Positions 9,040-17,738 of a stretch of DNA of 64,000 nucleotides are shown in pieces. Location of the stretch: positions 1 through 64,000 of the forward strand of contig NZ_JASHKQ010000007.1 in NCBI RefSeq assembly GCF_030056795.1, written 5' to 3'. Position 1 is the stretch's first letter. Each line of letters opens with the position of its first letter. This DNA comes from Rhodococcus sp. IEGM 1381 (lineage in GTDB: Bacteria; Actinomycetota; Actinomycetes; Mycobacteriales; Mycobacteriaceae). The notes under the pieces are model-generated. The model had not been told where the DNA came from and ran no database searches. It saw nothing but the letters and a program-made list of their open reading frames with translations. The position numbers were made by a program, and so were the translations under genes.

Positions 9040-9939
9040 ATGATCGATCCCGTGGCACTGCGCGCTCTGCTCGCGGTGCACGACACCGGATCGGTGACCG
9101 CGGCCGCATCCCTTCTGGGCTACACCTCGCCCAACATCACCCAGCACCTGCGCAAGCTCGAGCGGAAGACGGGTGCCAAAATCGTCGAGCGTGTCGGCCG
9201 CGGGGTGGTCATCACCTCGCACGGCCAGAGCCTTGTCGCACGAGCCCGGCCTCTGATCGACGGCCTCGAGCAGCTGGAGATCTCCATAACCGGCGACCTA
9301 CCGTCCGGTCGGATTCGTGTTGCCGCGTTTCCCACAGCGCTACGCGGACTTCTGTTGCCCGCCGTCGGTCGGTTGAGATCCGATCTTCCCGATCTCGACC
9401 TCGTCCCTGTCGAAGCTGATCCTGCGAGCGCACTCGACGCACTCGGTGTCGGACGGGTCGATGCGGTGATCGCGAAGAGTTGGGGCACCACCAAGCCGCG
9501 CGAAGACTCGAGGCGCTCTTTCGAACGCATCGCGCTCGGTCGCGATCAGCTCGATGCCGTGGTCCCGGTCGACCACAGGTTCGCTCGCAGACGTTGCGTC
9601 GCCTTGCGCGACCTCGCACACGAGCGGTGGGCGATCACGCCGATGACGGACCCCTTCGGGCCGTGGATTGCCGGCCGAGCCCCCGAGCTGCTCGAGCCTA
9701 TCGTGAGTGCGTACAACGCCCAAGAATTCGAGTCGCTGATCCGCTTTGTCGAAGTGGGCCTAGCCATCACCGTCGTCCCGCGGCTGGGACGTGGAACACT
9801 GCCGGCGAGCGTCGCCGCAGTCCCCCTGAGTGACGACGACGCCTATCGCGACATCCATCTATACGTGCGCCAAACGGCGGGCCGCTCACGCACAGTGCTC
9901 ACCCTCGTGGACCGCTTCCGACAGGACCTCGCCGGCTGA
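9040..9939 (+). CDS. LysR-family transcriptional regulator
   Basis: The protein has 299 residues. The winged helix-turn-helix is at residues 1-60 (LRALLAVHDTGSVTAAASLLGYTSPNITQHLRKLERKTG). A periplasmic-binding-type effector domain follows from about residue 90 (GRIRVAAFPTALRGLLLPAV...). Divergent arrangement with the oxidoreductase at 8920 is the classical LysR layout, so it probably controls that gene and itself from the 8921-9039 gap. The effector is unknown. It resembles the second LysR protein in this window (33813-34712), including the AFPTALRG / GFSTALRG segment. Confidence 0.9.
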   Translation: MIDPVALRALLAVHDTGSVTAAASLLGYTSPNITQHLRKLERKTGAKIVERVGRGVVITSHGQSLVARARPLIDGLEQLEISITGDLPSGRIRVAAFPTALRGLLLPAVGRLRSDLPDLDLVPVEADPASALDALGVGRVDAVIAKSWGTTKPREDSRRSFERIALGRDQLDAVVPVDHRFARRRCVALRDLAHERWAITPMTDPFGPWIAGRAPELLEPIVSAYNAQEFESLIRFVEVGLAITVVPRLGRGTLPASVAAVPLSDDDAYRDIHLYVRQTAGRSRTVLTLVDRFRQDLAG

Positions 9940-10124
9940 ATATTTGATACCGTTACCGCGAAAATTGCGGACGGTTCGTCGCTTACCGGAGCCACACAAG
10001 GGCCGAGATTCGACGCCCATGCGAGCCACGTCCGAAGGTCTCTAGCCAGTGAAGTGTTGTTGCTGCAATCGATTCGACTGATTTCGGGTCGCGGGCGTGA
10101 TGCTCGCCGATTCGGTGGTTTGCA

Positions 10125-10480
10125 ATGGTCGGTCTTTGTCGGTGGCAGGTGTTCTGGTGTGATCCAGCCGATTCGTCGGGTCCTGCCGTCGACTATCTGG
10201 TTCTGGCCGGGCTGCCGTCATTGGCGGAGTGGGCGCACCGGCATGGGACGCGTGCGGGGCAGCCGTTTCTGCTGCGTGCGGATGGTCACTGCGTGCCGGA
10301 GGTGGACGAGTTCTTCGCTTCGCCTCGGATGAGTAGCTGCAAGCAGTGGACGCTTCGTAAGTATGTGTTCACTCGCGACATGGTTGGGTTTTTCTCGACG
10401 TGATCGAGTGCTGCTGGTAAGAAGCAGATTCCGATCAGGTCGATGCGTTCAAGTTCTGGCGGGTGGCTGTCGTTGGCATA
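10125..10480 (+). pseudogene. Decayed N-terminal part of a tyrosine integrase
   Basis: The frame from 10125 contains RAGQPFLLRADGHCVPEVDE and a following FFASPRM motif, typical of the N-terminal region of actinobacterial integrases. It stops at about 10400. In the next frame the expected continuation is visible (WVFLDVIECCW, a TAA, then EADSDQVDAFKFWRV, like the DFKYWRM segment of these integrases). There is thus at least one frameshift and one nonsense codon, and everything after about 10480 is lost. It is a fragment of another integrase, not of the 2996 module. 9940-10124 holds nothing else I can support. Confidence 0.6.
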
Positions 10481-11075
10481 TGGAGCTGGTTTCCCCGCCG
10501 TGGTAGCTGCCGGCTGTCGGCACCCAGAAGCGGAGCGAATCTCCCGCATGCCCTACACCGCGGGAGATCTCATCGCTCCTGCGCACGCTATCGAGTACTC
10601 CACCGCACGCTTCGATCGTCTTACGGGAGCCGACGTTCTCCTCGTCGCAGGTGATCAAAACGCTGGACAGTTCGATCCGATCGCCAGCGAAGCCTAGTAC
10701 CTGTCGCAAAGCCCTGGTGGCAATACGTTTCCGGCGTTCAGATGGACGGATTCCATAACCGATTTGTCCACCCACGTCGGCCAAGAAATCGTTCAGCCTG
10801 TGCCGCAGCTGAATCGAGCCAAGATACCTACCGTCTCGCACTATCCACCAGTTCGTCACAGGAACTGCATCGGGTCTGGGAGTGGCCATAGGCTGCAACA
10901 ACTCTCGCACCCAGCGCTCAAACTCACTCCGCGACTCGAGGTCGAGCCCGAGCTGGCGTGCGACACCGAGGCCTGATCCCGGCTGATGAACACCTGCGCC
11001 GCCCCACTCGTCACGTGAATCCAACCAGGACTCGTACAGACCGGCAGTCGGCGTGACCAAACTGACTTCGCTCAT
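10449..11075 (-). CDS. GNAT-family N-acetyltransferase
   Basis: The protein has about 208 residues from ATG 11075 (MSEVSLVTPTAGLYESWLDS). The GNAT core has RYLGSIQLRHRL, the acetyl-CoA loop region GYGIRPSERRKRIATRAL, and VLITCDEENVGSRKTIEACGG near the C-terminus, as in RimJ/L-type and related acetyltransferases. The substrate is unknown. The last 15-20 residues read into the integrase remnant and look like an extended tail, which suggests that the original 3' end was replaced by the insertion or deletion that made the remnant. A longer frame to 11219 exists but lacks family-like sequence. Confidence 0.75.
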   Translation of the reverse strand: MSEVSLVTPTAGLYESWLDSRDEWGGAGVHQPGSGLGVARQLGLDLESRSEFERWVRELLQPMATPRPDAVPVTNWWIVRDGRYLGSIQLRHRLNDFLADVGGQIGYGIRPSERRKRIATRALRQVLGFAGDRIELSSVLITCDEENVGSRKTIEACGGVLDSVRRSDEISRGVGHAGDSLRFWVPTAGSYHGGETSSICQRQPPART

Positions 11076-11375
11076 TGCATAATGATCCGCTTCTAACGCA
11101 AAAGAGGTCAACCGGAGTCGAATCGAACCGTCCCGCCGTGTCACGTCTACTCGGCATAGTCGTTCGTATGTCCGTCGGACACGCTCTATGAGCTGTGGCC
11201 ACCTGAACGCACCTGACATCCGATGGATTAGCTGCCTTCATTGCGCGACTGCGTGTTTCGCTTCTTGAGGTTCGTCGTCGAAGCCGTGTGGTGGTTGCTA
11301 CAGACCGGTTTGCTGGTGTCGCGTCCGCGACGTCGACGAGCTGCGGGCGTCCATACTGGCGGTGAATGACAGTCT

Positions 11376-11951
11376 TCATCGAGCGTCCCGCAGGCCGCGG
11401 AGTGCTCGCGCCCATCCTGTCAGCTCGTCGAGCATTGTGTCGAAGGTCTGCAGTTGCCTACCGGCTGCGATGACGCCGCTGTCGTCGGTATCGACCCCGA
11501 GTGTCAATGCGACTTGGCTTCGTACGTCGGCCAACTTCAGCTCCCCGGCGATCAGTCTGAGATGCTCCACGGCTCGCTGGCCACCTTGCACGCCATAGCT
11601 GATGAACCCGCATGCTTTGTCGTTCCACTCCGCGAACAGAAAGTCGATCGCGTTCTTTAGAGCACCGGAGGTGGAGTGGTTGTACTCGGGGGTGACGAAG
11701 ACGAACCCATCGAATGTGGCGATGGTCTTCGCCCACGCCGTCGTGTGTGCGTGCTCGTAACGGCCCATGATGGCGGGTGTGTGCTCGTCAAGGTGGGGCA
11801 GCGCGTAGTCGGCGATGTCCACGAGTTCGAACGTCACGTCAGGCTCGCCAGTTCGTTCGGAGGCACGCTGCAGAGCCCATCGGCCGATGGCGTCGGCCTT
11901 ACGCCCCGGGCGCGTGCTGCCGAGGATGATCGCGATGCGGAGAGATGTCAT
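11376..11951 (-). CDS. NADPH-dependent FMN reductase
   Basis: The protein has 191 residues and a flavodoxin-like fold. The FMN phosphate loop is GSTRPGRKAD near the start, and the flavin-binding PEYNHSTSGALKNAIDF lies at about residues 87-103. It should reduce flavins or quinones with NADPH. Its ATG overlaps the stop of the MFS gene upstream (ATGA at 11948-11951), so it is translationally coupled to the pump and likely under the same MarR control. A role in handling a redox-active compound exported by the pump is inference. Confidence 0.9.
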   Translation of the reverse strand: MTSLRIAIILGSTRPGRKADAIGRWALQRASERTGEPDVTFELVDIADYALPHLDEHTPAIMGRYEHAHTTAWAKTIATFDGFVFVTPEYNHSTSGALKNAIDFLFAEWNDKACGFISYGVQGGQRAVEHLRLIAGELKLADVRSQVALTLGVDTDDSGVIAAGRQLQTFDTMLDELTGWARALRGLRDAR

Positions 11952-13393
11952 GGGGTGCTTTCTGTTGGGAGTGATGCACGTACGCGCCTGTTGGCGGACT
12001 GGATTCGCTCTGTGCGTAGGAGCCAGATGGAGGCGCTGAGACCGAGCACTGAGAACCCGGTAAGGGCAGCGAAGGAAAGCTGGAAGGCTGACGCGATTCC
12101 TGAGCCCAGTGCACCTGCGACGATGACGGCAAGGAGTGATCCACCGATCGCTCCCCCGACCCGTTGGAGGACGTTTATTTGAGAGGTGGCATCGGGCAGT
12201 TGGCGTTGTGTAACGGCTTCATAGGCGGCGACCGTGGGGGGCATGATCGCCAGTGCGAGTGCCATTCCACGGGCGAACAACAGCACTTGAACGGCCAGAC
12301 CGTCGGCGGCTAGGGGCAGGAAGACGAACGGGACTGTTGCTGCGATCGTTGCGAGGCCCCCTGCGACGCTGATGACACCGCTGCCGACCCTGTCGATGAG
12401 GACTCCAACGAAGGGCATCGTCACGGCGGTGCCCACACTCAAACCCATCAGCAGAATGCCGGTCTCGAGGGGCTCTTCCTCTCGTCCGATCATGAAGTAG
12501 AGCGGCAACAACAGGAACGCGCCGAACATGGCAGCACCGTTGGCGAAGGTCGTGACGCTCGCCGCAGCGAACATCGGTAGGCGAAACAGACGCAGATCCA
12601 GGATTGGGTTCGGATGTCGCCGAGCGTGCCGCACGAACAGTGCGAGAAGGACTCCTCCGGCTGCGATTGGGAGGAAGCCACCCGGAGCGACGATCGAGCG
12701 TCGTTCACCCCAGGCGGTGAGGCCGTAGACCAGCGCAGGGACTCCTGTAGTCACGAGAAGTAGTCCGACGCTGTCCAGCCGCGCGCCGGGCTCGCGTGCC
12801 CCGCGGGGGATGAGACGCAGTCCGAGAGCGAGACCGACGAGCCCGATGGGGACGTTGATGAGGAACAGCCAGGGCCACGACGCGCGGTCGAGGATAAGCC
12901 CTCCGATGAGGGGGCCAAGGGCGGGGGCGAGGCCCACAGCGAGTCCTAGCGTGGCCATCACACGCCCGAGCTTGCCCGGACCGGCAGCCTGCCCCAAGAT
13001 TGTCTGTCCGGCTGGTATGAGCAGTCCCGCGGCCATGCCCTGGGCAACTCGTAGCGCGATGAGCGTCTCGACGTTGTCTGCCGCGGCGCACGCCGCGGAG
13101 GTGAGGGTGAACGCTACGAGGGCGGCGAGCCACATCCGTCCAACACCGACGCGTCTGCCGAGCCAGCCGGCGGCCGGGAGGGACACGCCGAGAGCAATGA
13201 GGTGCGCGCTCGAAACCCATTGCACAGCATCGAGATCAGCGCCGAGGTCCCGCGCAACCGTGTCCAGGCCGACGTTGACGATCGTGGCGTCCAAGCCGCT
13301 CATGAACGCGCCGAAGACGATCACCGCGGCCAACAGCCAAACCCTGCGGGGTATCGGCTGCTGCGCAGCCTTCGGTGGCGACTTGAATCTCAT
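11948..13393 (-). CDS. MFS drug transporter, DHA2 (EmrB/QacA) type
   Basis: The protein has 481 residues with about 14 hydrophobic segments, the normal number for DHA2 pumps. The start region (MSGLDATIVNVGLDTVARDL) carries the family motif around TM1, and GWLGRRVGVGRMW is the loop 2-3 motif A. It should export drugs or metabolites in exchange for protons. ATG 13393 has GGAGA about 7 nt upstream and is preferred to ATG 13447, which would lie inside the operator region. It is divergent from a MarR regulator and followed by a coupled FMN reductase. Confidence 0.9.
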   Translation of the reverse strand: MRFKSPPKAAQQPIPRRVWLLAAVIVFGAFMSGLDATIVNVGLDTVARDLGADLDAVQWVSSAHLIALGVSLPAAGWLGRRVGVGRMWLAALVAFTLTSAACAAADNVETLIALRVAQGMAAGLLIPAGQTILGQAAGPGKLGRVMATLGLAVGLAPALGPLIGGLILDRASWPWLFLINVPIGLVGLALGLRLIPRGAREPGARLDSVGLLLVTTGVPALVYGLTAWGERRSIVAPGGFLPIAAGGVLLALFVRHARRHPNPILDLRLFRLPMFAAASVTTFANGAAMFGAFLLLPLYFMIGREEEPLETGILLMGLSVGTAVTMPFVGVLIDRVGSGVISVAGGLATIAATVPFVFLPLAADGLAVQVLLFARGMALALAIMPPTVAAYEAVTQRQLPDATSQINVLQRVGGAIGGSLLAVIVAGALGSGIASAFQLSFAALTGFSVLGLSASIWLLRTERIQSANRRVRASLPTESTP

Positions 13394-13422
13394 CGATCGT
13401 TCTCCGTCCGCAGCAGTCTCAT

Positions 13423-13442
13423 TTCGTTGGGAAGCCAACGAA
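13423..13442. promoter_or_regulatory. MarR-type operator 1 (inverted repeat)
   Basis: TTCGTTGG and CCAACGAA, separated by 4 bp, form a perfect 8-bp inverted repeat between the divergent MFS and marR genes. A second, shorter copy lies 38 bp away. It is a likely binding site of the MarR protein encoded at 13499. Confidence 0.75.
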
Positions 13443-13462
13443 TGCAAACGCTAGCAAAGAAA

Positions 13463-13478
13463 CGTTGGAATGCCAACG
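13463..13478. promoter_or_regulatory. MarR-type operator 2 (inverted repeat)
   Basis: CGTTGG-AATG-CCAACG repeats the core and spacing of the operator at 13423-13442. The site ends 20 bp before the marR start, so binding would block marR transcription. Confidence 0.7.
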
Positions 13479-13498
13479 AATAGGTTAGGATCGGCGAC

Positions 13499-13978
13499 AT
13501 GAACACTCCGAAGACGACCGCACGGACCGCGCCGTGGCCACCGGTCGAGCCACCGGAGCGGGTGCGAAGGTTGCCGAGCTGGGTGCTCAACCATGTTGCG
13601 ATGCGCGCTAACCGGGTTGTGGCGTCACACCTGGAACACAGTGGGCGTCGCAGCGACTACGCCGTTCTCGCTTCCCTCGAGGAAAGTGGCCCCGCGAGCC
13701 AGGCCGAACTCGCCCGTCGACTTGCGATCGATCGCGGTGACCTCGTCGGCCTCCTGGATCGCATCACCGAAGAAGGACTCGCGCGTCGCGAACCCGACAC
13801 GTCGGACAAGCGCCGCAATGTGATCACGGTGACACCGGATGGCAGGGACAAGCTGGTCCAACTCGACAAGGAAATCGAAGCCGCGCAAGAGGACCTGCTC
13901 AGACCACTCGATCCTGACGAACGCACGTTGCTCATTGACCTGCTCTGGCGGCTGCTGTTCAACCCCGCCACTGAGTAA
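13499..13978 (+). CDS. MarR-family transcriptional repressor
   Basis: The protein has 159 residues. The winged helix has DYAVLASLEESGPASQAELARRL, then LVGLLDRITEEGLARREPD, and the wing DKRRNVITVTPDGRDKL. These helices and wing are characteristic of MarR. It probably binds the two inverted repeats at 13423-13442 and 13463-13478, repressing both itself and the divergent pump/FMN-reductase operon until a small aromatic ligand binds. The two-operator layout is seen; ligand and repression are inferred from the family. Confidence 0.9.
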   Translation: MNTPKTTARTAPWPPVEPPERVRRLPSWVLNHVAMRANRVVASHLEHSGRRSDYAVLASLEESGPASQAELARRLAIDRGDLVGLLDRITEEGLARREPDTSDKRRNVITVTPDGRDKLVQLDKEIEAAQEDLLRPLDPDERTLLIDLLWRLLFNPATE

Positions 13979-14202
13979 TACCTACATCCCGGCTTTCGAT
14001 ACCGACTCGTCGGAGACGCACGCAGCGCCACCGAACCCACGAAAACGAGGGAACTTCTTAGAGAGCCGGGACACTCCCATCGCGCGAAGCCGCTACAGGG
14101 TGTCGATTGTTCAGGTGCGCGCGCCTTGGTGTTTGGACAGCGTAGTGCCCTTTGTGATCTGACACGTCCCGCTGAGGTTCACCCCGAAAAGTGGACAGTT
14201 TC

Positions 14203-14345
14203 TATGCGGCCATGACTGGCACTGTCAGCTCGTAGTTGGTGGGGCTGAGCATTCCGATCGTGGAGTGCCTACGGCGAGTGTTGTGGAAATCCATCCAGTT
14301 GTCAACTGCAGCAACCAATTGCAGCGCAATGCTTCTCACGAATTG
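14203..14345 (-). mobile_element. 3' remnant of an IS3-family transposase (orfB)
   Basis: On the minus strand a frame ending at a TAG (14203-14205) reads AVDNWMDFHNTRRRHSTIG then MLSPTNYELTVPVMAA. The NTRRRHSTIGMLSP motif with a following tyrosine is the typical end of IS3-group DDE transposases. Past the stop, at about 14155-14202, lies a TGACACGTCCCGCTGAGG-like sequence with AAAAGTGGACAG, which looks like the insertion-sequence end. Everything upstream (beyond about 14345) is missing, so it is a truncated, dead element. Confidence 0.7.
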
Positions 14346-14421
14346 GACACCGCGGACGGTCGCAGTCACTTAGTCCGTGGATTGCCGTTCGGCGACTCTC
14401 GCACCGTGGTTGACTCCCGCA

Positions 14422-14650
14422 TCACAGGCTCCCCTTCGAGTGAGCCGAGTCGAGGAAGGTCGACAGCGATGTCGCGAGCTCGTCCGGTGCTTCTTCAGCC
14501 ATGTGGTGTCCGGAATTGATGCCGTGCCCGACGACGCCGGGTGCCCACGGCCGCCAGATGTCGAGGGGATTGCCATATAGCTCTTCGAGCTCGTCTCGGA
14601 GCGACCAGAGCACCTCCACAGGCATGGTCAGGATTCTGTCCGCGTATCTT
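14422..14650 (-). pseudogene. C-terminal fragment of an alpha/beta hydrolase (haloacetate dehalogenase-like)
   Basis: The minus-strand frame contains RYADRILTMPVEVLWSLRDE, GNPLDIWRPWAPGVVG and SGHHMAEEAPDELATSLSTFL. This matches the end of fluoroacetate/haloacetate dehalogenase-like hydrolases, including the catalytic His in GHHMAEEAP. The nucleophile and oxyanion parts are absent: the homology stops just before the GNAT gene starting at 14658. It is a truncated remnant next to the IS3 remnant, which suggests an IS-linked deletion. Confidence 0.65.
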
Positions 14651-14657
14651 GTCTCAC

Positions 14658-15134
14658 ATGTCCGGTCTGACTTTTCGCACGCCAACCGAGCAGGACTATC
14701 CGGACCTGCTGGAAGCCCTCGACACATGGTGGGGCGACGTCGGCGGCGCGAACGGCGGCCCCGAACGCGCGCGACTTGTGCCACGAATGTTCCTCCAGCA
14801 CTTCACCGACACGAGCGTCATCGTCGAGGACCAGGACGCCATCGTCGCCTTCCTGATCGGTTTCCTCTCGCAAGCTCGAACCGATCAGGCGTACATCCAC
14901 TTTGTGGGCGTCGCACCCACCCATCGGCGTCGGGGAATCGCAAACGACCTCTACCGGCATTTTTGCGATACGGCGCGACGTCACGGCCGCCAGTCGGTCC
15001 ATGCCATCACGTCGGCCTCCAACGCAATATCGCAGGACTTCCATCGGCACATGGGATTCACGGTCTCGGATCCGGTCGTGAACTACGACGGACGTGGCGG
15101 TGACCGGGTTACCTTTGCGCTCCAGCTGTCCTGA
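14658..15134 (+). CDS. GNAT-family N-acetyltransferase
   Basis: The protein has 158 residues from ATG 14658 (MSGLTFRTPTEQDYP). GNAT motifs are clear: AYIHFVGVAPTHRRRGIAND (acetyl-CoA pyrophosphate loop, RRRGIA) and SQDFHRHMGFTVSD near the end. The substrate is unknown. ATG 14658 is preferred to ATG 14541 because the upstream extension has no family-like sequence and lies in the dehalogenase remnant. The coding sequence itself looks intact. Confidence 0.85.
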   Translation: MSGLTFRTPTEQDYPDLLEALDTWWGDVGGANGGPERARLVPRMFLQHFTDTSVIVEDQDAIVAFLIGFLSQARTDQAYIHFVGVAPTHRRRGIANDLYRHFCDTARRHGRQSVHAITSASNAISQDFHRHMGFTVSDPVVNYDGRGGDRVTFALQLS

Positions 15135-15175
15135 CCTCAACTGCAAACACTCGGAAAGGTCTCCGGCGACCGCAG

Positions 15176-16117
15176 CTAACTTCTTATCTGCCAGTCGAGT
15201 TCGCCATCGGTTACGGCCGGCAGCCACATGCGATCGAAGACGGTCTCACCCGCAAGGCTGTCAGCGAGGTCCGTCAGCATGGCACTGATGGATACCCACT
15301 TGGGGCCGGCCTCGTCGGTCGAGTCGCGGCTGAACTCGGCGACGCACCCGTGCATCGGACCCGGGCGGGTGTCGACGAACCAGAAGTATCCGTCCATTCC
15401 AGCGAACGGAACGTACTCCTGGATGAAGGCGTAGGCAGGTGTTCCCGCGGGTTGCGCCGACGCGCTCGCGTCGACCATCTCAGGATCTTCGGCTGCCAAC
15501 CCCGCCCAGACCTTGGACATCGATCGGCGTGCACTGTGGATCTGTTCGACGGTCAGCAGTGCGTTGAGCGGCAGAAGGCGATAGGGCGCACCGGAATACA
15601 GCTCCAGAAACTCCACGAGCTCGTCCGGCCATCCGTCGGTGCCCGTCAATTCCTGTGTTGGCACACGACTGTCAGCTGCGTAGTCGGTGTTGCCTGTCAG
15701 CCAGGATTCGACGTCGTGCCACGCCTCGCGTACCGAGCCTGCGAGCGTGGGGCTCAGTACAGGGATGGCGTCGATCTCGCGTTGACGGCGTTCGCGTTCG
15801 GCATCGGCGGCGGCGATGGCATCGTAGGCGGCGGTGATTCGAGCGACGATGTCATCGACGCTGAGATTCGGGTCAGTGATTCCCTGGACCTGAGTGTGCT
15901 TTCGGTTCACGTGGAGTGCGGTGCGGTCGATGAACGGGCCCGGCTCTTGGGCCATGTAGGCCCGGGCCTTGACGACCATGTCGTGCAGGGCGGCCTCGTG
16001 TGTCTGCGAGCGACCCGCCAGAGGCACCGGACGATTGGCCGTCGTGAAGACGCTGATGCGCCAATCGAATTCGCCGATGTCGTCGCGGTCGGGCCACTGC
16101 GATGAAACGATTGTCAC
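15176..16117 (-). CDS. SMI1/KNR4 (SUKH) domain protein
   Basis: The protein has 313 residues. The C-terminal half resembles SMI1/KNR4 domains (about residues 155-300: GWPDELVEFLELYSGAPYRL, then DPEMVDAS and FAGMDGYFWFVDTRPG). The N-terminal half (about 1-150) is charged and helical, with no recognised domain. The superfamily often acts as immunity or protein-binding modules, but no toxin gene is next to this one. The start is GTG 16117 with AGGAG about 8 nt upstream. The neighbouring hypothetical gene at 16327 runs divergently. Confidence 0.7.
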   Translation of the reverse strand: MTIVSSQWPDRDDIGEFDWRISVFTTANRPVPLAGRSQTHEAALHDMVVKARAYMAQEPGPFIDRTALHVNRKHTQVQGITDPNLSVDDIVARITAAYDAIAAADAERERRQREIDAIPVLSPTLAGSVREAWHDVESWLTGNTDYAADSRVPTQELTGTDGWPDELVEFLELYSGAPYRLLPLNALLTVEQIHSARRSMSKVWAGLAAEDPEMVDASASAQPAGTPAYAFIQEYVPFAGMDGYFWFVDTRPGPMHGCVAEFSRDSTDEAGPKWVSISAMLTDLADSLAGETVFDRMWLPAVTDGELDWQIRS

Positions 16118-16326
16118 TGAAGCTCTCCTGGTCTCCGTCGAATCCGGCGTTTCAATCCTATGGTGACGACGCTAGCCGCCGAACTCAACGTGCTCGCGAT
16201 CGAGCGGAGACTGCACCTCCGCCGATATTCAAGCGAGATTTTGGGGTACTGGACGCATCATTCCGATGCTCGAATCCCGTGCGCAGCCGTACCTCTATAG
16301 TCGACCAATGACTAGTTCGCGAAAGA

Positions 16327-17361
16327 ATGTCCACCACTGATCGGCTACAGGAGTCGTTGCAGGTCTCTCAAGCAGTGAGCTCCGCCCACCAGAACGAAAT
16401 CAGCCGGTTTCGAAACTGGGTGCAACGAGCAATCATCGCCGGGTTCCGCTCCGAAGATCGGATCGCTGCCCCCGATCGCCTCCGCGGGCAGTCAGTCGTT
16501 GATTGCTCCACCACCGTCTCCGTCCGTCACAGTTTTTCGCCGACCGGGCGGGACCTTGCATCACCCACACTGATATCTCCAAGATTCTTTCGCATCGAGG
16601 TACGAAGCTCGATCTCGCCAGGACTGAACCCGGCGTCGACGGCACCCACGGTGGCCTACTCAGAGGCTGAAGGGTGGCTCCGTGCAGCACTAGGCCCACA
16701 CTGGGCCGACTACGCTTACCACCTCGTCAGCGGTTCGCCCGTGAATTTCTATGAGCCGGCTTCATCGGTGAGGTTCGCGGTCATCATCGACTCGGCTGGC
16801 AACCCGCTGCTCGCGCCGACGGACTTCGAGTGGCCCAAGTTCACCGGGCAGGACGATGTGGCCGTCCGAAAAATCGATCCTCATCCGCAAAATCGTGTCT
16901 TGATTGCAAACCTAACTCGGAACGGCCCTTTCGATGTTCCGAGTGGCAAGCAGGCACGTGGCATCATCCGCGACAAGCAAATCGATCTCCTTGTCATAAT
17001 GAATCGGCCCGAACCATCATCAATCCCTGCGTTTCGAGCGCTGGTGTCTGCATTGAGAACGCCAGCCAGGGTCGATAGCCGCTTCATACCTCTGGCCGCG
17101 ACCCTCAATGGCACTACTGGTTTGGTCGAGTTTCGGCGGGAGGGCCGCGAACAGGTATTCCATGAAGCGTTCCCTGTTCCAACGTACGAGCATCTGACTA
17201 CCGTGCCGTCCTCTTCCGAATCGTGGACTGCTCGATACGGGTTTCCCTCGATGTCCATACCCGCAACACCGCGCACCTGGGCCGCGGGACTTTGTGCCCA
17301 CTGGCGCGAGGGGGTGGCTTACGGAGGGCTTGGTGCACCCATCGACCGAAAGCCAAGCTAG
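16327..17361 (+). CDS. Hypothetical protein
   Basis: This is a 344-residue reading frame without a recognised domain. The N-terminus is basic and polar (QRAIIAGFRSEDRIAAPDRL). The middle contains AEGWLRAALGPHWADYAYHL and VRFAVIIDSAGNPLLAPTDF, and the C-terminal third has LVIMNRPEPSSIPAFRALVS. No signal peptide or membrane segment is seen. Third-position GC is lower than in the core genes. It is divergent from the SMI1-like gene (210-bp gap with nothing else I can support). It may be a gene of acquired DNA; no function is offered. Confidence 0.5.
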   Translation: MSTTDRLQESLQVSQAVSSAHQNEISRFRNWVQRAIIAGFRSEDRIAAPDRLRGQSVVDCSTTVSVRHSFSPTGRDLASPTLISPRFFRIEVRSSISPGLNPASTAPTVAYSEAEGWLRAALGPHWADYAYHLVSGSPVNFYEPASSVRFAVIIDSAGNPLLAPTDFEWPKFTGQDDVAVRKIDPHPQNRVLIANLTRNGPFDVPSGKQARGIIRDKQIDLLVIMNRPEPSSIPAFRALVSALRTPARVDSRFIPLAATLNGTTGLVEFRREGREQVFHEAFPVPTYEHLTTVPSSSESWTARYGFPSMSIPATPRTWAAGLCAHWREGVAYGGLGAPIDRKPS

Positions 17362-17445
17362 AGCCGGTGTTCGGCCACCGGACTGGAAAATTCTCAGCCT
17401 AGTAGCCTGCTAATTCCGTTCTTGTCGGACAACTGACGTTCGGGT

Positions 17446-17577
17446 ATGGACGCGCAGCAGATCGCCCTGCGCGTGCACGCCGACCGAAGAGCGGCGAGGC
17501 GATCCTTTCTCGCGCATCAGACCAATCACTTGTCCGTGTGGGAGGACGAGAACTATGCGGTGCTGCACGACGGGTGA
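17446..17577 (+). CDS. Very small hypothetical ORF or gene fragment
   Basis: ATG 17446 to TGA 17575-17577 encodes 43 residues (MDAQQIALRVHADRRAARRS, then HLSVWEDENYAVLHDG). It has strongly coding-like codon use, but I recognise no family. The region 17362-17738 contains nothing else I can support, so it may be what is left of a longer gene. Confidence 0.3.
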   Translation: MDAQQIALRVHADRRAARRSFLAHQTNHLSVWEDENYAVLHDG

Positions 17578-17738
17578 GCGCGTTGCGTTGTTATTCCATG
17601 GCTTGCCGTCGGTACGGCCGCAAATGGCGCGGCGTCGTTGTGAGGTCAGATAGGACCGCTCGTAACCAGCCGCGCCGTCTCTGCCTCGCAGCGGCCCTGC
17701 ACCGGCTCACGACCATCCCAGGAGCTAAGGGTTGGGGG

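Noticed and set aside
12810..13454. Plus-strand ORF of 214 codons over the MFS gene
   Set aside because: It has Ser/Arg/Pro-rich sequence typical of shadow frames, and the MFS protein on the other strand is unambiguous.
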